Program-made: the position numbers and the translations under genes
The notes under the pieces: generated by a model
Database searches by the model: none
What the model was told of the DNA's origin: nothing
Seen by the model: the letters and a program-made list of their open reading frames with translations, nothing else
Part shown: positions 1-8,113 of the stretch, piece by piece
How the letters are laid out: each line of letters begins with the position of its first letter
How positions within the stretch are numbered: position 1 is the first letter of the stretch
From: Synergistaceae bacterium UBA5560
GTDB taxonomy: Bacteria > Synergistota > Synergistia > Synergistales > Aminiphilaceae
Assembly: GCA_002425685.1 (NCBI GenBank)
Contig: DIMS01000114.1
Location: forward strand, 19,885 to 83,884
DNA: 64,000 nt
Direction: 5' to 3'

Positions 1-1147
1 CCGAGGCGATAAAGAGATTTGCCCCGTAGGGAGGCGTAACGAATCCTATCGCCAGATTGACCGTCATGAACACGCCGAACTGAACCGGATCGACTCCGAT
101 CCGAAGCATGATGGGCAGAAGTATCGGGGCAAGAATAACCATGGAGGAAATATTGTCGATGAAGCACCCGACGACCAGAAGCATGCAGTTGATCAACATG
201 AGAACAACGAGGGGACTTGAGGAGAAGGAGAGAATGCGCGTCGCCATGAACACCGGCACCTGTTTCATCGTCAGCAGAAAGGCGAACGAAATGGACAACC
301 CAAGCATGAACGTGGTTGCACCGTTAATAAGCATGGTATCGCGCAATGCCTGATAGATTTCGTTCAATCCCAGCTCGCGATAGATGAAAACTCCGACGAC
401 AAGCGCATAGATCACCCCGACGACAGCGGCCTCCGTGGGCGTGAAAATGCCGGCGTAGATGCCACCCAGGATGATCACGGGAACCATCAGCGCCCAAAAG
501 GCTTCCCGAAACGCGTGAAAGACCTCCCGGGGGGGTGTTTTCCCGAGGCGCCCCCTGAAACCATGTTTTCGGGCGATGTAGTAGTTCGCGGCCATGAGAC
601 ACACACCTATCAAGATCCCCGGTACAATGCCCGCCAGGAAGAGAGCACCCACAGACACCCCCGTGACGACACCGAAAATGACGAACGGTATGCTGGGGGG
701 AATAATCACGCCGATAGAACCCGCAGCCGCGGTGATCGCGGCCGCATATCCGGGATCGTAGTTCTTCTCCTTCATGGAAGGAATCATGAAGGACCCTATC
801 GCGGAGACGGTGGCTGGTCCCGATCCGGATATGGCCGCAAAAAACATGCATGCCAAGGTGGTGACCGCTCCGAGCCCGCCGGTCAGATGTCCTACCAGTG
901 TGTCCGCAAAGTCGAGCAACCGTTTCGAGATCCCCCCGTACATCATGAGATTGCCCGCGAGAATGAAAAAAGGGATGGCCATGAGCGGAAAGGAATCCAG
1001 TGCGGCAAAGGCGTTCTGCGCCAGAAGCAAAAGGTTGAGATTGGTGGAGAGCGCAATGGTCACGGCAGTGGCCGCGCCCAGGGAGATACCGATGGGAACG
1101 CTCAGGCTGAGCAGCAGAAAAAGCAGACCGAAAAGGAGAAGCAGCAT
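1..1147 (-). CDS. dctM: TRAP transporter large permease subunit DctM (3' end outside the window)
   Basis: This is the 12-helix, ion-coupled membrane subunit of a tripartite (TRAP) uptake system, usually for C4-dicarboxylates or other organic or amino acids. About 382 codons are visible. Families of this type run near 425 residues, so roughly 40 C-terminal residues lie beyond the window. The frame reads as continuous hydrophobic segments and contains the family-typical motifs SGSGPATVSAIG (about residue 90) and GVIIPPSIPFV. The ATG at 1147 shares its A with the last base of the dctQ stop codon (TGATG) and is preceded by GAGGAGGGG, so the two subunits are translationally coupled. No DctP binding protein lies inside the window; it may lie to the left. 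The gene ends the leftward operon with the amidohydrolase and FadR regulator, which suggests import of that enzyme's substrate. Confidence 0.93.
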   Translation of the reverse strand, partial: MLLLLFGLLFLLLSLSVPIGISLGAATAVTIALSTNLNLLLLAQNAFAALDSFPLMAIPFFILAGNLMMYGGISKRLLDFADTLVGHLTGGLGAVTTLACMFFAAISGSGPATVSAIGSFMIPSMKEKNYDPGYAAAITAAAGSIGVIIPPSIPFVIFGVVTGVSVGALFLAGIVPGILIGVCLMAANYYIARKHGFRGRLGKTPPREVFHAFREAFWALMVPVIILGGIYAGIFTPTEAAVVGVIYALVVGVFIYRELGLNEIYQALRDTMLINGATTFMLGLSISFAFLLTMKQVPVFMATRILSFSSSPLVVLMLINCMLLVVGCFIDNISSMVILAPILLPIMLRIGVDPVQFGVFMTVNLAIGFVTPPYGANLFIAS

Positions 1148-1629
1148 CAGACACCCCTCCTCGATGCACCGATTTTGAGGAAAAGGGTCTGGCAGAGCCG
1201 CAGAATCATGAGACTGCACCCGACCGGAACGGAAAGATAGGCATAGGCAATGGGAATGCGCAAAGCTGGCGTCAATTGATGCCTTTGGATCAGCAAAGAG
1301 ATCAAAGTCCACGATTCGATCGCGAGAAAGACCACGAAGGCCAGCCAGATCGCCAGTACCAGAAAGTCAAGCCGATTTTTCCATGTGTCCGGCAGAAGGT
1401 TCCTGAAAAAATCCACGCGAATGTGGGCACAATGTTTCACCGCGAAACTCGTTCCGATCCATATCTGCCAAAGAAAAATATACCTCGCCAATTCCTCGCT
1501 CCAATAGAGCGACTGGCCGACAAGATACCGCATGACAATCTGTGCGAAGATCAACGATACCGTTACCACAAGACTGGTGACGAGGAAATATTCCTCGAGT
1601 TTTTCGTCGAGCAGACGGAGAAACCTCAT
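1147..1629 (-). CDS. dctQ: TRAP transporter small permease subunit DctQ
   Basis: The 160-residue protein is the four-helix small membrane subunit that pairs with DctM. The DctQ signature is clear: WSEELARYIFLWQIWIG at about residues 43-59, followed by a conserved region ending in RVDF. Four hydrophobic segments can be placed at about 15-37, 46-62, 87-107 and 126-147. The length is normal for the family. It starts 10 nt after the upstream amidohydrolase stop and its own stop overlaps the dctM start, so it sits in the middle of one transcript. Substrate specificity would be set by the missing DctP. Confidence 0.92.
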   Translation of the reverse strand: MRFLRLLDEKLEEYFLVTSLVVTVSLIFAQIVMRYLVGQSLYWSEELARYIFLWQIWIGTSFAVKHCAHIRVDFFRNLLPDTWKNRLDFLVLAIWLAFVVFLAIESWTLISLLIQRHQLTPALRIPIAYAYLSVPVGCSLMILRLCQTLFLKIGASRRGV

Positions 1630-1639
1630 AACACCACCT

Positions 1640-3232
1640 TCATTCCCCGATCGATGGCCACCCCTTTACAACCCCGAACGAAAGGGCACCATTCACGACC
1701 GTATATTTGGACTTGACGGTTTTGAGAGCACTCCGAGGAATGGAGAACGGATCACAATCCAGGACGGTGAAATCCGCGAGATACCCTTCCGCGATCTTTC
1801 CTGCTCGGTTTCCACGCCCCACGATTTCCTGAGGAGTGACCACATAAGACGTGAGAAGTTCGCCGAGATCTAGTGTTTCGTCGCTGCCCGGAAGGCAGCA
1901 GAAGTAGTCTTCCCCATCCCGTCGGGTCACGCCGGCCCAGATACCGAGCCATGGGTTGATGTCTTCCACGGGACTGTCGCTGGAGGACGCCACCGGAATT
2001 CCCGAATCGAAGAAACGCCGATAGGTATACGAATGAGCAAGCCTTTCCCTGCCGAGGCGGAGCGGTGCCATGTTTCTGTCGCTGAAAGCCTGGGATGCCT
2101 GAATGTCGACAGCCACACCCAGCTCCTTGATTTTTTCGACCAGCTCTGGAGGACAAACGATGGCGTGATTGATACGGAAGGGAAGACGGGGACAACCGTG
2201 CCGCTCCTGTATTTTTTCGATCACCCGGAGCGCCTGATCCAGTGCCGCGTCTCCAATGGCATGGATCTGGCACTGCACTTCCCGTCGAACCGCTTCTTCC
2301 AAACAGGCAAAAAGATCTTCGTCGGAGTGGTTCAGCATGCCGGATTCTTTCGGAGCGTCGCTGTAGGGGTGCACCAAGGCGGCAGTGCGACCTCCAAGGG
2401 AGCCGTCCAGAAAGATCTTGAATCCTCCGTAACAGACCCATTCATCCCCGAAGCCACTTCGAATTGTCAGATTGGGCAACACGTCGTGGTAGGAAAGAAT
2501 GCGGACGGGCAGAAGTCTTTTTTCAGCGAGCGACTGATACAACCCCAGGTCCTCCTCCATTCCGTAGGAGGCCGCCCCACAGATATGAGCACTGGTAATA
2601 CCCACTTCCGCCAAGTCAAGACACGCTCGGTGGAGAAGAGCCTCCTGCAGAGCCGGATCCTTACCTGTCTTTTCCATCGCCGTAACAATGGGAAAAGCCG
2701 TTTCTTCATTCAGGATTCCCGACGAGAGCATTCCATCGGTACGCAGCCCTCCCAAGCGCATCGCTCTGGAATTCGCGACATGAACATGAGCGCAGACTCT
2801 CATCAACAAGACCGGATTCTGTATGCCGAGGGAATCGAGATCGTCACGAGTCGGTACAACCGGGACAGGCCACATCGTTTCGTTGAGCCGACACCCGTAG
2901 ATCCACTCGTCTTTTCCAACATGCTCGGCCTTCTCGCGGATCGCCTCCAGCAACGCCGGCTTCGATCCTATGTCGAGCAGATCAAGGGCATTCTTCTGCT
3001 TGGCAAAAGCCTCCAAATGAATGTGGGCATCGGTGATTCCCGGAATCACGAGATTTCCTTCCAGTTCAAGCCGTTCCGCGCCGTCACTACCCACCCTTTC
3101 CAGCACGTCCTTCTTTCGCCCGACGGCGACAATCCTAGAACCTTGAACCAACAGAGCCTCTGCAAACGGCGCAGCGGGAATCCCGGTCCAGATTCTTCCA
3201 CCAGTGAGCAAGAATTTTTTCGGACCTGCCAT
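1640..3232 (-). CDS. Amidohydrolase family protein (YtcJ/NfdA-like), copy 1
   Basis: The 530-residue protein is a metal-dependent amidohydrolase of the YtcJ type, a group that includes N-substituted formamide deformylase. Such enzymes cleave C-N bonds of amides. The first metal ligands are seen in the DAHIHL motif (His70, His72). Further family blocks are FKIFLDGSLGGRTA (near 272), HAIGDAALD (near 325) and the Asp-bearing SSDSPVEDINPW (near 411). The N-terminal 65 residues and the C-terminal tail form the usual small beta-sandwich. No signal peptide is present, so it is cytoplasmic. The start is supported by AAAAGGAGGTG just upstream. It lies 20 nt after the FadR-type regulator and 10 nt before dctQ. 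A paralogue with the same motif order is at 12633-14237. The true substrate is unknown. Confidence 0.88.
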   Translation of the reverse strand: MAGPKKFLLTGGRIWTGIPAAPFAEALLVQGSRIVAVGRKKDVLERVGSDGAERLELEGNLVIPGITDAHIHLEAFAKQKNALDLLDIGSKPALLEAIREKAEHVGKDEWIYGCRLNETMWPVPVVPTRDDLDSLGIQNPVLLMRVCAHVHVANSRAMRLGGLRTDGMLSSGILNEETAFPIVTAMEKTGKDPALQEALLHRACLDLAEVGITSAHICGAASYGMEEDLGLYQSLAEKRLLPVRILSYHDVLPNLTIRSGFGDEWVCYGGFKIFLDGSLGGRTAALVHPYSDAPKESGMLNHSDEDLFACLEEAVRREVQCQIHAIGDAALDQALRVIEKIQERHGCPRLPFRINHAIVCPPELVEKIKELGVAVDIQASQAFSDRNMAPLRLGRERLAHSYTYRRFFDSGIPVASSSDSPVEDINPWLGIWAGVTRRDGEDYFCCLPGSDETLDLGELLTSYVVTPQEIVGRGNRAGKIAEGYLADFTVLDCDPFSIPRSALKTVKSKYTVVNGALSFGVVKGWPSIGE

Positions 3233-3252
3233 GGCCCCACCTCCTTTTAAAA

Positions 3253-3969
3253 TTATTTCATATTATTTAATGCGGTATTGAAATGTCTTTGTAGTTCCAA
3301 GTTCACCGCCATGGAATCACCGTTGCGAATCGCTTCGAGAATGTGTTTGTGCTCAACCAGGCTTTTTTCAAGTTCGACATCCTTCGGCCAAATTCGATCC
3401 GAGTTCCAGTAGTCAATCTTAATTTCATCGAGAAGATTTTGAAGAATCTTTACCAAAGCATTGTTATGAGTTGTTTGAGCTAACTGAATGTGAAATTTAT
3501 TATCGTACAAATGATACGTGTCGAAGTCGAGATTTTTTCGACTCTCCTCAAGTTTTTCGTAAAGAGCCTCCAGTCGGGCAATATCCTCCGGCAGTGCGCG
3601 TTTGGCTGCAATCTGGGCAATACTCGGCTCCACAATAACCCTGGCTTCAAACGCATCGAAAGAGCCATCCGCTTTCTCGATTTCCTCAAGGGAGTCCATC
3701 AATTTCTTGTGCATTTCCAGGTTGATGATCGGATTTGCCTCACTGCGCAAATACGTTCCATCTCCTGGTCTTCGTTCGACAACGTCCATCATTTCAAGAG
3801 CGGACAGAGCTTCTCTCACCACAGGCCTGCTGACCCCTATGGCTGCAGCGATTTCGATCTCGTTCGGCAATCTCTTGTTGGCACTCAGCTGTCCACTTTC
3901 GATCAAAGCAAGAATCTGCCTCACAACTACGGACGTTTTCTTCTCTGATGGCTGTATCCGGTCAAACAA
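3253..3969 (-). CDS. FadR-subfamily GntR transcriptional regulator
   Basis: The 238-residue protein has an N-terminal winged helix (about 10-75, recognition helix around SRPVVREALSAL) and an all-helical FCD ligand-binding domain (about 90-230). FCD proteins usually sense small carboxylates or amino-acid-derived acids, often with a bound metal. The start is a TTG at 3969 preceded by AAGGAGGGTG; an ATG seven bases upstream is out of frame. It is the first gene of the leftward operon with the amidohydrolase and TRAP genes and is divergent from the SDR-gcvP operon. The natural inference is that it controls both directions from the shared intergenic region. Confidence 0.9.
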   Translation of the reverse strand: MFDRIQPSEKKTSVVVRQILALIESGQLSANKRLPNEIEIAAAIGVSRPVVREALSALEMMDVVERRPGDGTYLRSEANPIINLEMHKKLMDSLEEIEKADGSFDAFEARVIVEPSIAQIAAKRALPEDIARLEALYEKLEESRKNLDFDTYHLYDNKFHIQLAQTTHNNALVKILQNLLDEIKIDYWNSDRIWPKDVELEKSLVEHKHILEAIRNGDSMAVNLELQRHFNTALNNMK

Positions 3970-3993
3970 AACGCATCACCCTCCTTGTAAGAC

Positions 3994-4024
3994 ATTATAC
4001 ATATGACATGCCCGTTTTTGTCAA
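3994..4024 (-). promoter_or_regulatory. Candidate sigma-70 promoter for the regulator-amidohydrolase-TRAP operon
   Basis: On the minus strand TTGACA (4019-4024) and TATAAT (3994-3999) both match the consensus exactly, but the spacer is 19 bp, longer than the optimum of 17. A long spacer with perfect boxes often marks a promoter whose activity depends on a bound regulator. It lies directly upstream of the ribosome-binding site of the FadR-type gene. Confidence 0.6.
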
Positions 4025-4157
4025 CTCATCGACACGCCTTTTTCTTTGAAAATATTTTTAAAACAAAACAACGCTTATTCTCTATAAGGTCAATTTTAAA
4101 TGAAATATATATGCCTATTTAGTGCACAAAAGCTTCTAGTATGAATTTTCACCCATA

Positions 4158-4186
4158 TTGACAAATTCCGGTTCCGGTGGTATTTC
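4158..4186 (+). promoter_or_regulatory. Candidate promoter of the SDR-gcvP-nhaC operon
   Basis: TTGACA at 4158-4163 is a perfect -35 box. After a 17-bp spacer comes TATTTC (4181-4186), a weak -10 box. The 36-bp palindrome starts two bases later and so covers the expected transcription start. That placement fits repression by a dimeric regulator. Confidence 0.5.
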
Positions 4187-4187
4187 C

Positions 4188-4223
4188 TTTTCTGTATCCA
4201 TTGGATCCAATGGATACAGAAAA
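4188..4223. promoter_or_regulatory. 36-bp perfect palindrome, probable operator
   Basis: The two 18-base arms are exactly complementary around a central GGATCC (centre between 4205 and 4206), with no spacer. Symmetry breaks at 4187/4224. Following bases are not a T-tract, so a factor-independent terminator is unlikely, and the site precedes rather than follows a gene. Its position just after the -10 box suggests an operator, perhaps for the divergent FadR-type regulator. Confidence 0.6.
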
Positions 4224-4299
4224 ATTCTTCTCTTCCTTGCATCGATGCTGTCTTTTGGGCTGTGCTTTCGACTCAAACCACACGAAGAAGGTGAGGCAC

Positions 4300-5058
4300 A
4301 TGGAGTGGGAGAAACAATTCGGTCTTTCCGGAAAGACGGTGATCGTCACAGGGGGTTCCTCGGGCATCGGGCAGGGCTGTGTGGAGTTTTTGGCAAGTGT
4401 GGGCGCCTCGGTGGCAGTGTTTGACCTGAACGAGGCGAAGAAGCGGAAAAGAGAAACAGCGGCGGTCCGTCATTTTCGATGCGATGTGACCGACGAGGCA
4501 TCGGTACGTTCCTGTGTGGAACATGCTGAAAAGGAGCTCGGAAACCTCTTCGGTTTCGTCCACTGCGCCGGAGTGATCCGCCGCAGAAGCGCCCCCGATT
4601 TGGAGGAAGCGGACTGGAACGCGGTACTGAACGTGAACCTCAAAGGCGCCTACCTGATGGCCAAGCACGTCATTCCCGCACTTGCGGAGAACGGTGGCGG
4701 AAGCGTGGTTCTCATCGGTTCCGGGTGGGGCATCAAGGGCGGCCCCAAGGCCGTGTCCTACTGCGCCGCCAAGGGAGGTGTGGTGAACCTCACGCGGGCA
4801 CTGGCCATCGATCACGGCCCTCAGAACATCCGCGTCAACTGTGTCTGCCCCGGCGACGTCGATACTCCGCTTCTCCGGGACGAGGCCCGGCAGCTTGGCT
4901 ACAACCTGGACAGCTGGCTGGCGGAGAGCGCCGAAAGGCCCCTCCATCGCCTGGGGACCCCACTGGACATCGCCAAGGCAGTGTATTTTTTCCTGAGCGA
5001 TCTCTCCCCATGGGCCAGTGGTTCCGTGCTTGTGGTCGACGGAGGGGGAACGGCGTAG
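4300..5058 (+). CDS. SDR-family oxidoreductase, copy 1
   Basis: The 252-residue protein is a classical short-chain dehydrogenase/reductase. It shows the NAD(P) site TGGSSGIG (17-24), HCAG in place of the usual NNAG (88-91), catalytic Ser141, Tyr154 and Lys158 (YCAAK), and the C-terminal SGSVLVVDGGG. Acidic Asp42 at the end of the second strand (VFDLN) favours NAD over NADP. The start at 4300 has GAAGGTGAGG just upstream and matches the usual family N-terminus; longer reading would run through the palindrome. It is the first gene of the rightward operon. It probably oxidises a secondary alcohol or hydroxy acid released in the pathway. Confidence 0.88.
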   Translation: MEWEKQFGLSGKTVIVTGGSSGIGQGCVEFLASVGASVAVFDLNEAKKRKRETAAVRHFRCDVTDEASVRSCVEHAEKELGNLFGFVHCAGVIRRRSAPDLEEADWNAVLNVNLKGAYLMAKHVIPALAENGGGSVVLIGSGWGIKGGPKAVSYCAAKGGVVNLTRALAIDHGPQNIRVNCVCPGDVDTPLLRDEARQLGYNLDSWLAESAERPLHRLGTPLDIAKAVYFFLSDLSPWASGSVLVVDGGGTA

Positions 5059-5119
5059 GCACCGCGTTTCCGAAAGAGTGAACCCTGCTGTCCAGTCGTG
5101 CTGAAGGAGGATCACAATC

Positions 5120-6511
5120 ATGAGTGACACGTTTACCCATCCCTACATACCGAACTCGGACCCGGTGATTCAGAGATGGATGATGGATTCCATCGGAATC
5201 GAGGATATCGAGGAACTGTTTGCGTGCATCCCCGAATCTCTCCGGTTCCGGGGCAAGATGAACCTTCCCGAACCGCTTCTCTCCGAAGCGGCTCTGCGCC
5301 GTCGCGTGATGGGGCGCCTGAACAAGAACAGAACCTGCGAAGAAGCACTGAGTTTTCTGGGCGGCGGTTGCTGGCAGCACCAAGTACCGGCGGTGTGCGA
5401 CGAGGTGAACCGGCGGTCGGAGTTTCTGACAGCCTACGCAGGAGAACCCTACGAGGACCACGGCAGATTCCAGGCACTCTTCGAATACGAAAGTCTTATG
5501 GCTGAGCTGCTGGAGACGGATGTCGTGAATGTTCCCACCAACGACGGATCGCAGGCGGCCGCAACGGCCCTGAGGATGGCCTGTCGGGCAACGGGCCGGG
5601 ACGAGGTACTCGTCGCCGGATCCACCCAACCGGATCGTTTCCGAATCGTTCGCAATTATCTCAGGCCCGACATTCGAGTGACACGTTTCGGTTTCGATCG
5701 CACCACGGGACTTCTGGATCTGAAGGATTTGAAATCCAAGGTCTCCGACAAGGTCGCGGCAGTCTTCTTCGAAAACCCTTCCTTTCTGGGATGCGTGGAA
5801 ACGCAGGGACGGGAGATCGCCGAGGCGATTCACGCCGCGGGCGGTCTGCTGGTCGTCTTCGCGGACCCGAGTTCCCTCGGAGTCCTCACCCCTCCGAGCC
5901 GCTACGGCGCCGACTTGAGCTGCGGCGATATCCAACCTCTCGGAATTCACATGTCCTTCGGAGGGGGCCGAGGCGGGTACATCGCCTCCGCCGACGAGGA
6001 GCGACTCGTTCAGGAATATCCTTCCCGTCTTTTCGGCATCGCTCCCACGGAGAAGGGCGAATGGGGGTTCGGTGATGTCGCCTGGGAACGCACATCCTTT
6101 GCGAAGCGGGAGAACGGAAAGGAATTCGTGGGCACCGCCGCAGCCCTCTGGGGCATCACCGCCGGCGTCTATCTGGCGCTCATGGGTCCCAAAGGCATGC
6201 GCGAATTGGGAGAGGGAATCATGCAACGGGCCCGCTATCTTGCCGCTCTCATGGACAAGATTCCCGGTGTCGCCGCTCCTCGGCTGTCCGCCGTTCCCTT
6301 CAAGGAGTTCGTCGTGAATTTCGACGGCACCGGGCTTTCCGTGAAGGAAATCAACCGGCGTCTCCTGGACAGGAACATCTTCGGAGGGCAGGATCTGTCG
6401 GCGGATTTCCCCGAGTTGGGACAGTCCGCCCTTTACTGCACGACGGAAGTCCATTCGAAGGCGGACCTCGACCGGCTCGCGTCGGAGCTGGCGAGTTGCC
6501 TGAAGGGATGA
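5120..6511 (+). CDS. gcvPA: Glycine dehydrogenase (decarboxylating) subunit 1
   Basis: The 463-residue protein is the alpha-type subunit of the split P protein of the glycine cleavage system. The P protein decarboxylates glycine and passes the aminomethyl group to lipoyl-H protein. N-terminal PYIPNSD and the family blocks FLGGGCWQHQVPA, YQALFEYE-like GRFQALFEYE and GGGRGGYIA match GcvPA. This subunit has the aminotransferase-type fold but does not carry the PLP lysine. The start has CTGAAGGAGG upstream. It is followed after 13 nt by gcvPB. No gcvT, gcvH or lpd is present in the window, so the partner proteins must be encoded elsewhere. Confidence 0.95.
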   Translation: MSDTFTHPYIPNSDPVIQRWMMDSIGIEDIEELFACIPESLRFRGKMNLPEPLLSEAALRRRVMGRLNKNRTCEEALSFLGGGCWQHQVPAVCDEVNRRSEFLTAYAGEPYEDHGRFQALFEYESLMAELLETDVVNVPTNDGSQAAATALRMACRATGRDEVLVAGSTQPDRFRIVRNYLRPDIRVTRFGFDRTTGLLDLKDLKSKVSDKVAAVFFENPSFLGCVETQGREIAEAIHAAGGLLVVFADPSSLGVLTPPSRYGADLSCGDIQPLGIHMSFGGGRGGYIASADEERLVQEYPSRLFGIAPTEKGEWGFGDVAWERTSFAKRENGKEFVGTAAALWGITAGVYLALMGPKGMRELGEGIMQRARYLAALMDKIPGVAAPRLSAVPFKEFVVNFDGTGLSVKEINRRLLDRNIFGGQDLSADFPELGQSALYCTTEVHSKADLDRLASELASCLKG

Positions 6512-6524
6512 AGGAGGGCACACC

Positions 6525-8099
6525 ATGAAGACCAATCCGAAGACGGAACCGAGAGACTTTCATCAGGCCAAATGGGATGAGCCCGTGATTTTCGAGCTTT
6601 CCACTCCGGGCGAGAGAGGGGTGCTGCTTCCCGGGACGGAGCCCGAGATCGCCGCCCTGGGAAATCCCTGGGAAGACCTTCCAAAGGAGCTGCATCGCAC
6701 TTCTCCCCCGGCGCTTCCCGAAATGTCCCAGATGCGAGTGCTCAAGCATTACCTGCGTCTCTCGCAGGAAAACCTGGGCGCGGATCTGAACATCGACATC
6801 GGCCAGGGAACCTGCACCATGAAGTACAGCCCGAAAATCAACGATCAGTTCGCCACCTCCCCGAAACTGGCGGAGCTGCACCCTCTGCAGGCCCCCTCCA
6901 CCGTTCAGGGAACTCTGGAAATCCTCTACGAAACGGAACAGTTCCTCAAGGAAATCTCCGGGCTCGACCGCTTCTGTCTCCATCCCGGAGGCGGGTCCCA
7001 GGCGATCCTGGGTATCGGCTCCGTCATCCGAAACTGGGTGGATGCCAACGGTATGGCTGACAGGAAGGACGAGATCGTCACCACCATTTTCTCCCACCCC
7101 TCGAATCCAGCCGTGGCGAAGATCAAGGGATTCAAGGTCATTACCATCTATCCCGACCCGGTCACGGGAAGACCGGACATGAAGGCATTCATGGCCGCCG
7201 TGAACGAACGAACTGCGGCGCTGCTCATCACGAACCCCGAGGACATCGGGCTCTACAACCCGTCTATCCGGGAGATGACGGACCTGGTTCATTCCGTGGG
7301 CGGGCTGTGCAGCTACGACCAGGCCAACGCGAACGGCGTGCTCGGCATTGCGAGAGCCCGGGAAGCGGGGTTCGATCTGTGTTTCTTCAACCTCCACAAG
7401 ACATTTTCCTCGCCCCACGGCTGCGGAGGCCCCGGCAGCGGCGTCCTTGGCGTGCAAAAGCATCTGGTACCCTTTCTGCCCGCTCCGGTGGTGGATGTGG
7501 ACGATCAGGGAAACTATTTCCTGCAGTACGAGGGCGTTGACCGGGAGAACCGGATCAAAGACTACTACGGCGTCCTTCCGGCCATCGTGAGGGCCTACGC
7601 CTGGATGCTGAGCCTCGGAGACGAAGGACTCCGGGAGGTCGCACGCGTCTCCATCCTGAACAACAACTACATTTTCCGGAAGATACTCCGGATTCCCGGC
7701 GCGGATGCACCCTTCGCGGCGGGTGAGCACAGAATGGAACAGGTCCGCTACAGCTGGCAGGGGCTCAAGGATGCCACGGGCTGCGGCGTGGCGGATGTGC
7801 AGAATCGCATCTTCGACTTCGGCATGCACATCTGGACCAGCCATGAGCCCTGGATCGTTCCGGAACCGTTCACCATCGAACCCACCGAATCCTATTCGAA
7901 GGACGAACTCGACGAATACGTGGCCGTTCTGGAGCAGATCGTCCGGGAAGCCCACGAAAATCCGGACATTCTGAAAAAAGCCCCGCATCGCAGCACCATT
8001 CACCACGTGGACCACGACGTGCTGGAAGATCCGAAACGCTGGGCAATCACGTGGCGCGCCTACAACAGGAAATACAGAGGCTACTTCGAGGCGAGATAG
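6525..8099 (+). CDS. gcvPB: Glycine dehydrogenase (decarboxylating) subunit 2
   Basis: The 524-residue protein is the PLP-binding subunit of the split glycine decarboxylase. The Schiff-base lysine is Lys292 in NLHKTFSSPHG, followed by the glycine-rich GCGGPGSG. N-terminal blocks LPEMSQMRVLKHYLRLSQEN and the GTCTMKYSPK motif are family-typical. It is slightly longer than many homologues (about 485-510). GAAGGAGGG precedes the start. With gcvPA it should make the active heterotetramer, using H protein supplied in trans. The next gene begins 14 nt after its stop. Confidence 0.96.
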   Translation: MKTNPKTEPRDFHQAKWDEPVIFELSTPGERGVLLPGTEPEIAALGNPWEDLPKELHRTSPPALPEMSQMRVLKHYLRLSQENLGADLNIDIGQGTCTMKYSPKINDQFATSPKLAELHPLQAPSTVQGTLEILYETEQFLKEISGLDRFCLHPGGGSQAILGIGSVIRNWVDANGMADRKDEIVTTIFSHPSNPAVAKIKGFKVITIYPDPVTGRPDMKAFMAAVNERTAALLITNPEDIGLYNPSIREMTDLVHSVGGLCSYDQANANGVLGIARAREAGFDLCFFNLHKTFSSPHGCGGPGSGVLGVQKHLVPFLPAPVVDVDDQGNYFLQYEGVDRENRIKDYYGVLPAIVRAYAWMLSLGDEGLREVARVSILNNNYIFRKILRIPGADAPFAAGEHRMEQVRYSWQGLKDATGCGVADVQNRIFDFGMHIWTSHEPWIVPEPFTIEPTESYSKDELDEYVAVLEQIVREAHENPDILKKAPHRSTIHHVDHDVLEDPKRWAITWRAYNRKYRGYFEAR

Positions 8100-8113
8100 A
8101 AGAGGCGGCAGCG

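Larger units (their letters stand above)
3970..4299. other. Divergent intergenic region between the two catabolic operons
   Basis: This 330-bp region has no supported gene and is clearly more AT-rich than its surroundings, as expected for a control region. It carries a leftward promoter (3994-4024), a rightward promoter (4158-4186) and a 36-bp perfect palindrome (4188-4223). An open frame running into the SDR from 4177 passes through the palindrome and has no family similarity before the SDR start, so I treat it as non-coding. Confidence 0.7.

Noticed and set aside
324..1169. A 281-codon minus-strand frame over dctM
   Set aside because: It is one frame off from the true DctM reading, which gives continuous membrane segments and starts at the coupled ATG 1147.
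4188..4223. The 36-bp palindrome as a terminator
   Set aside because: No T-run follows on either strand, there is no loop, and it lies upstream of a gene next to a promoter.
4177..4299. N-terminal extension of the first SDR
   Set aside because: It would be translated from within the promoter and through the palindrome, lacks similarity, and a good ribosome-binding site precedes ATG 4300.
5059..5119. Glycine riboswitch before gcvPA
   Set aside because: Only 61 bp separate the SDR and gcvPA, and no tandem aptamer-like structure is visible there or in 3970-4299.
4835..8015. Long minus-strand frames opposite gcvPA and gcvPB
   Set aside because: They mirror highly conserved genes and show no family motifs; codon bias explains them.
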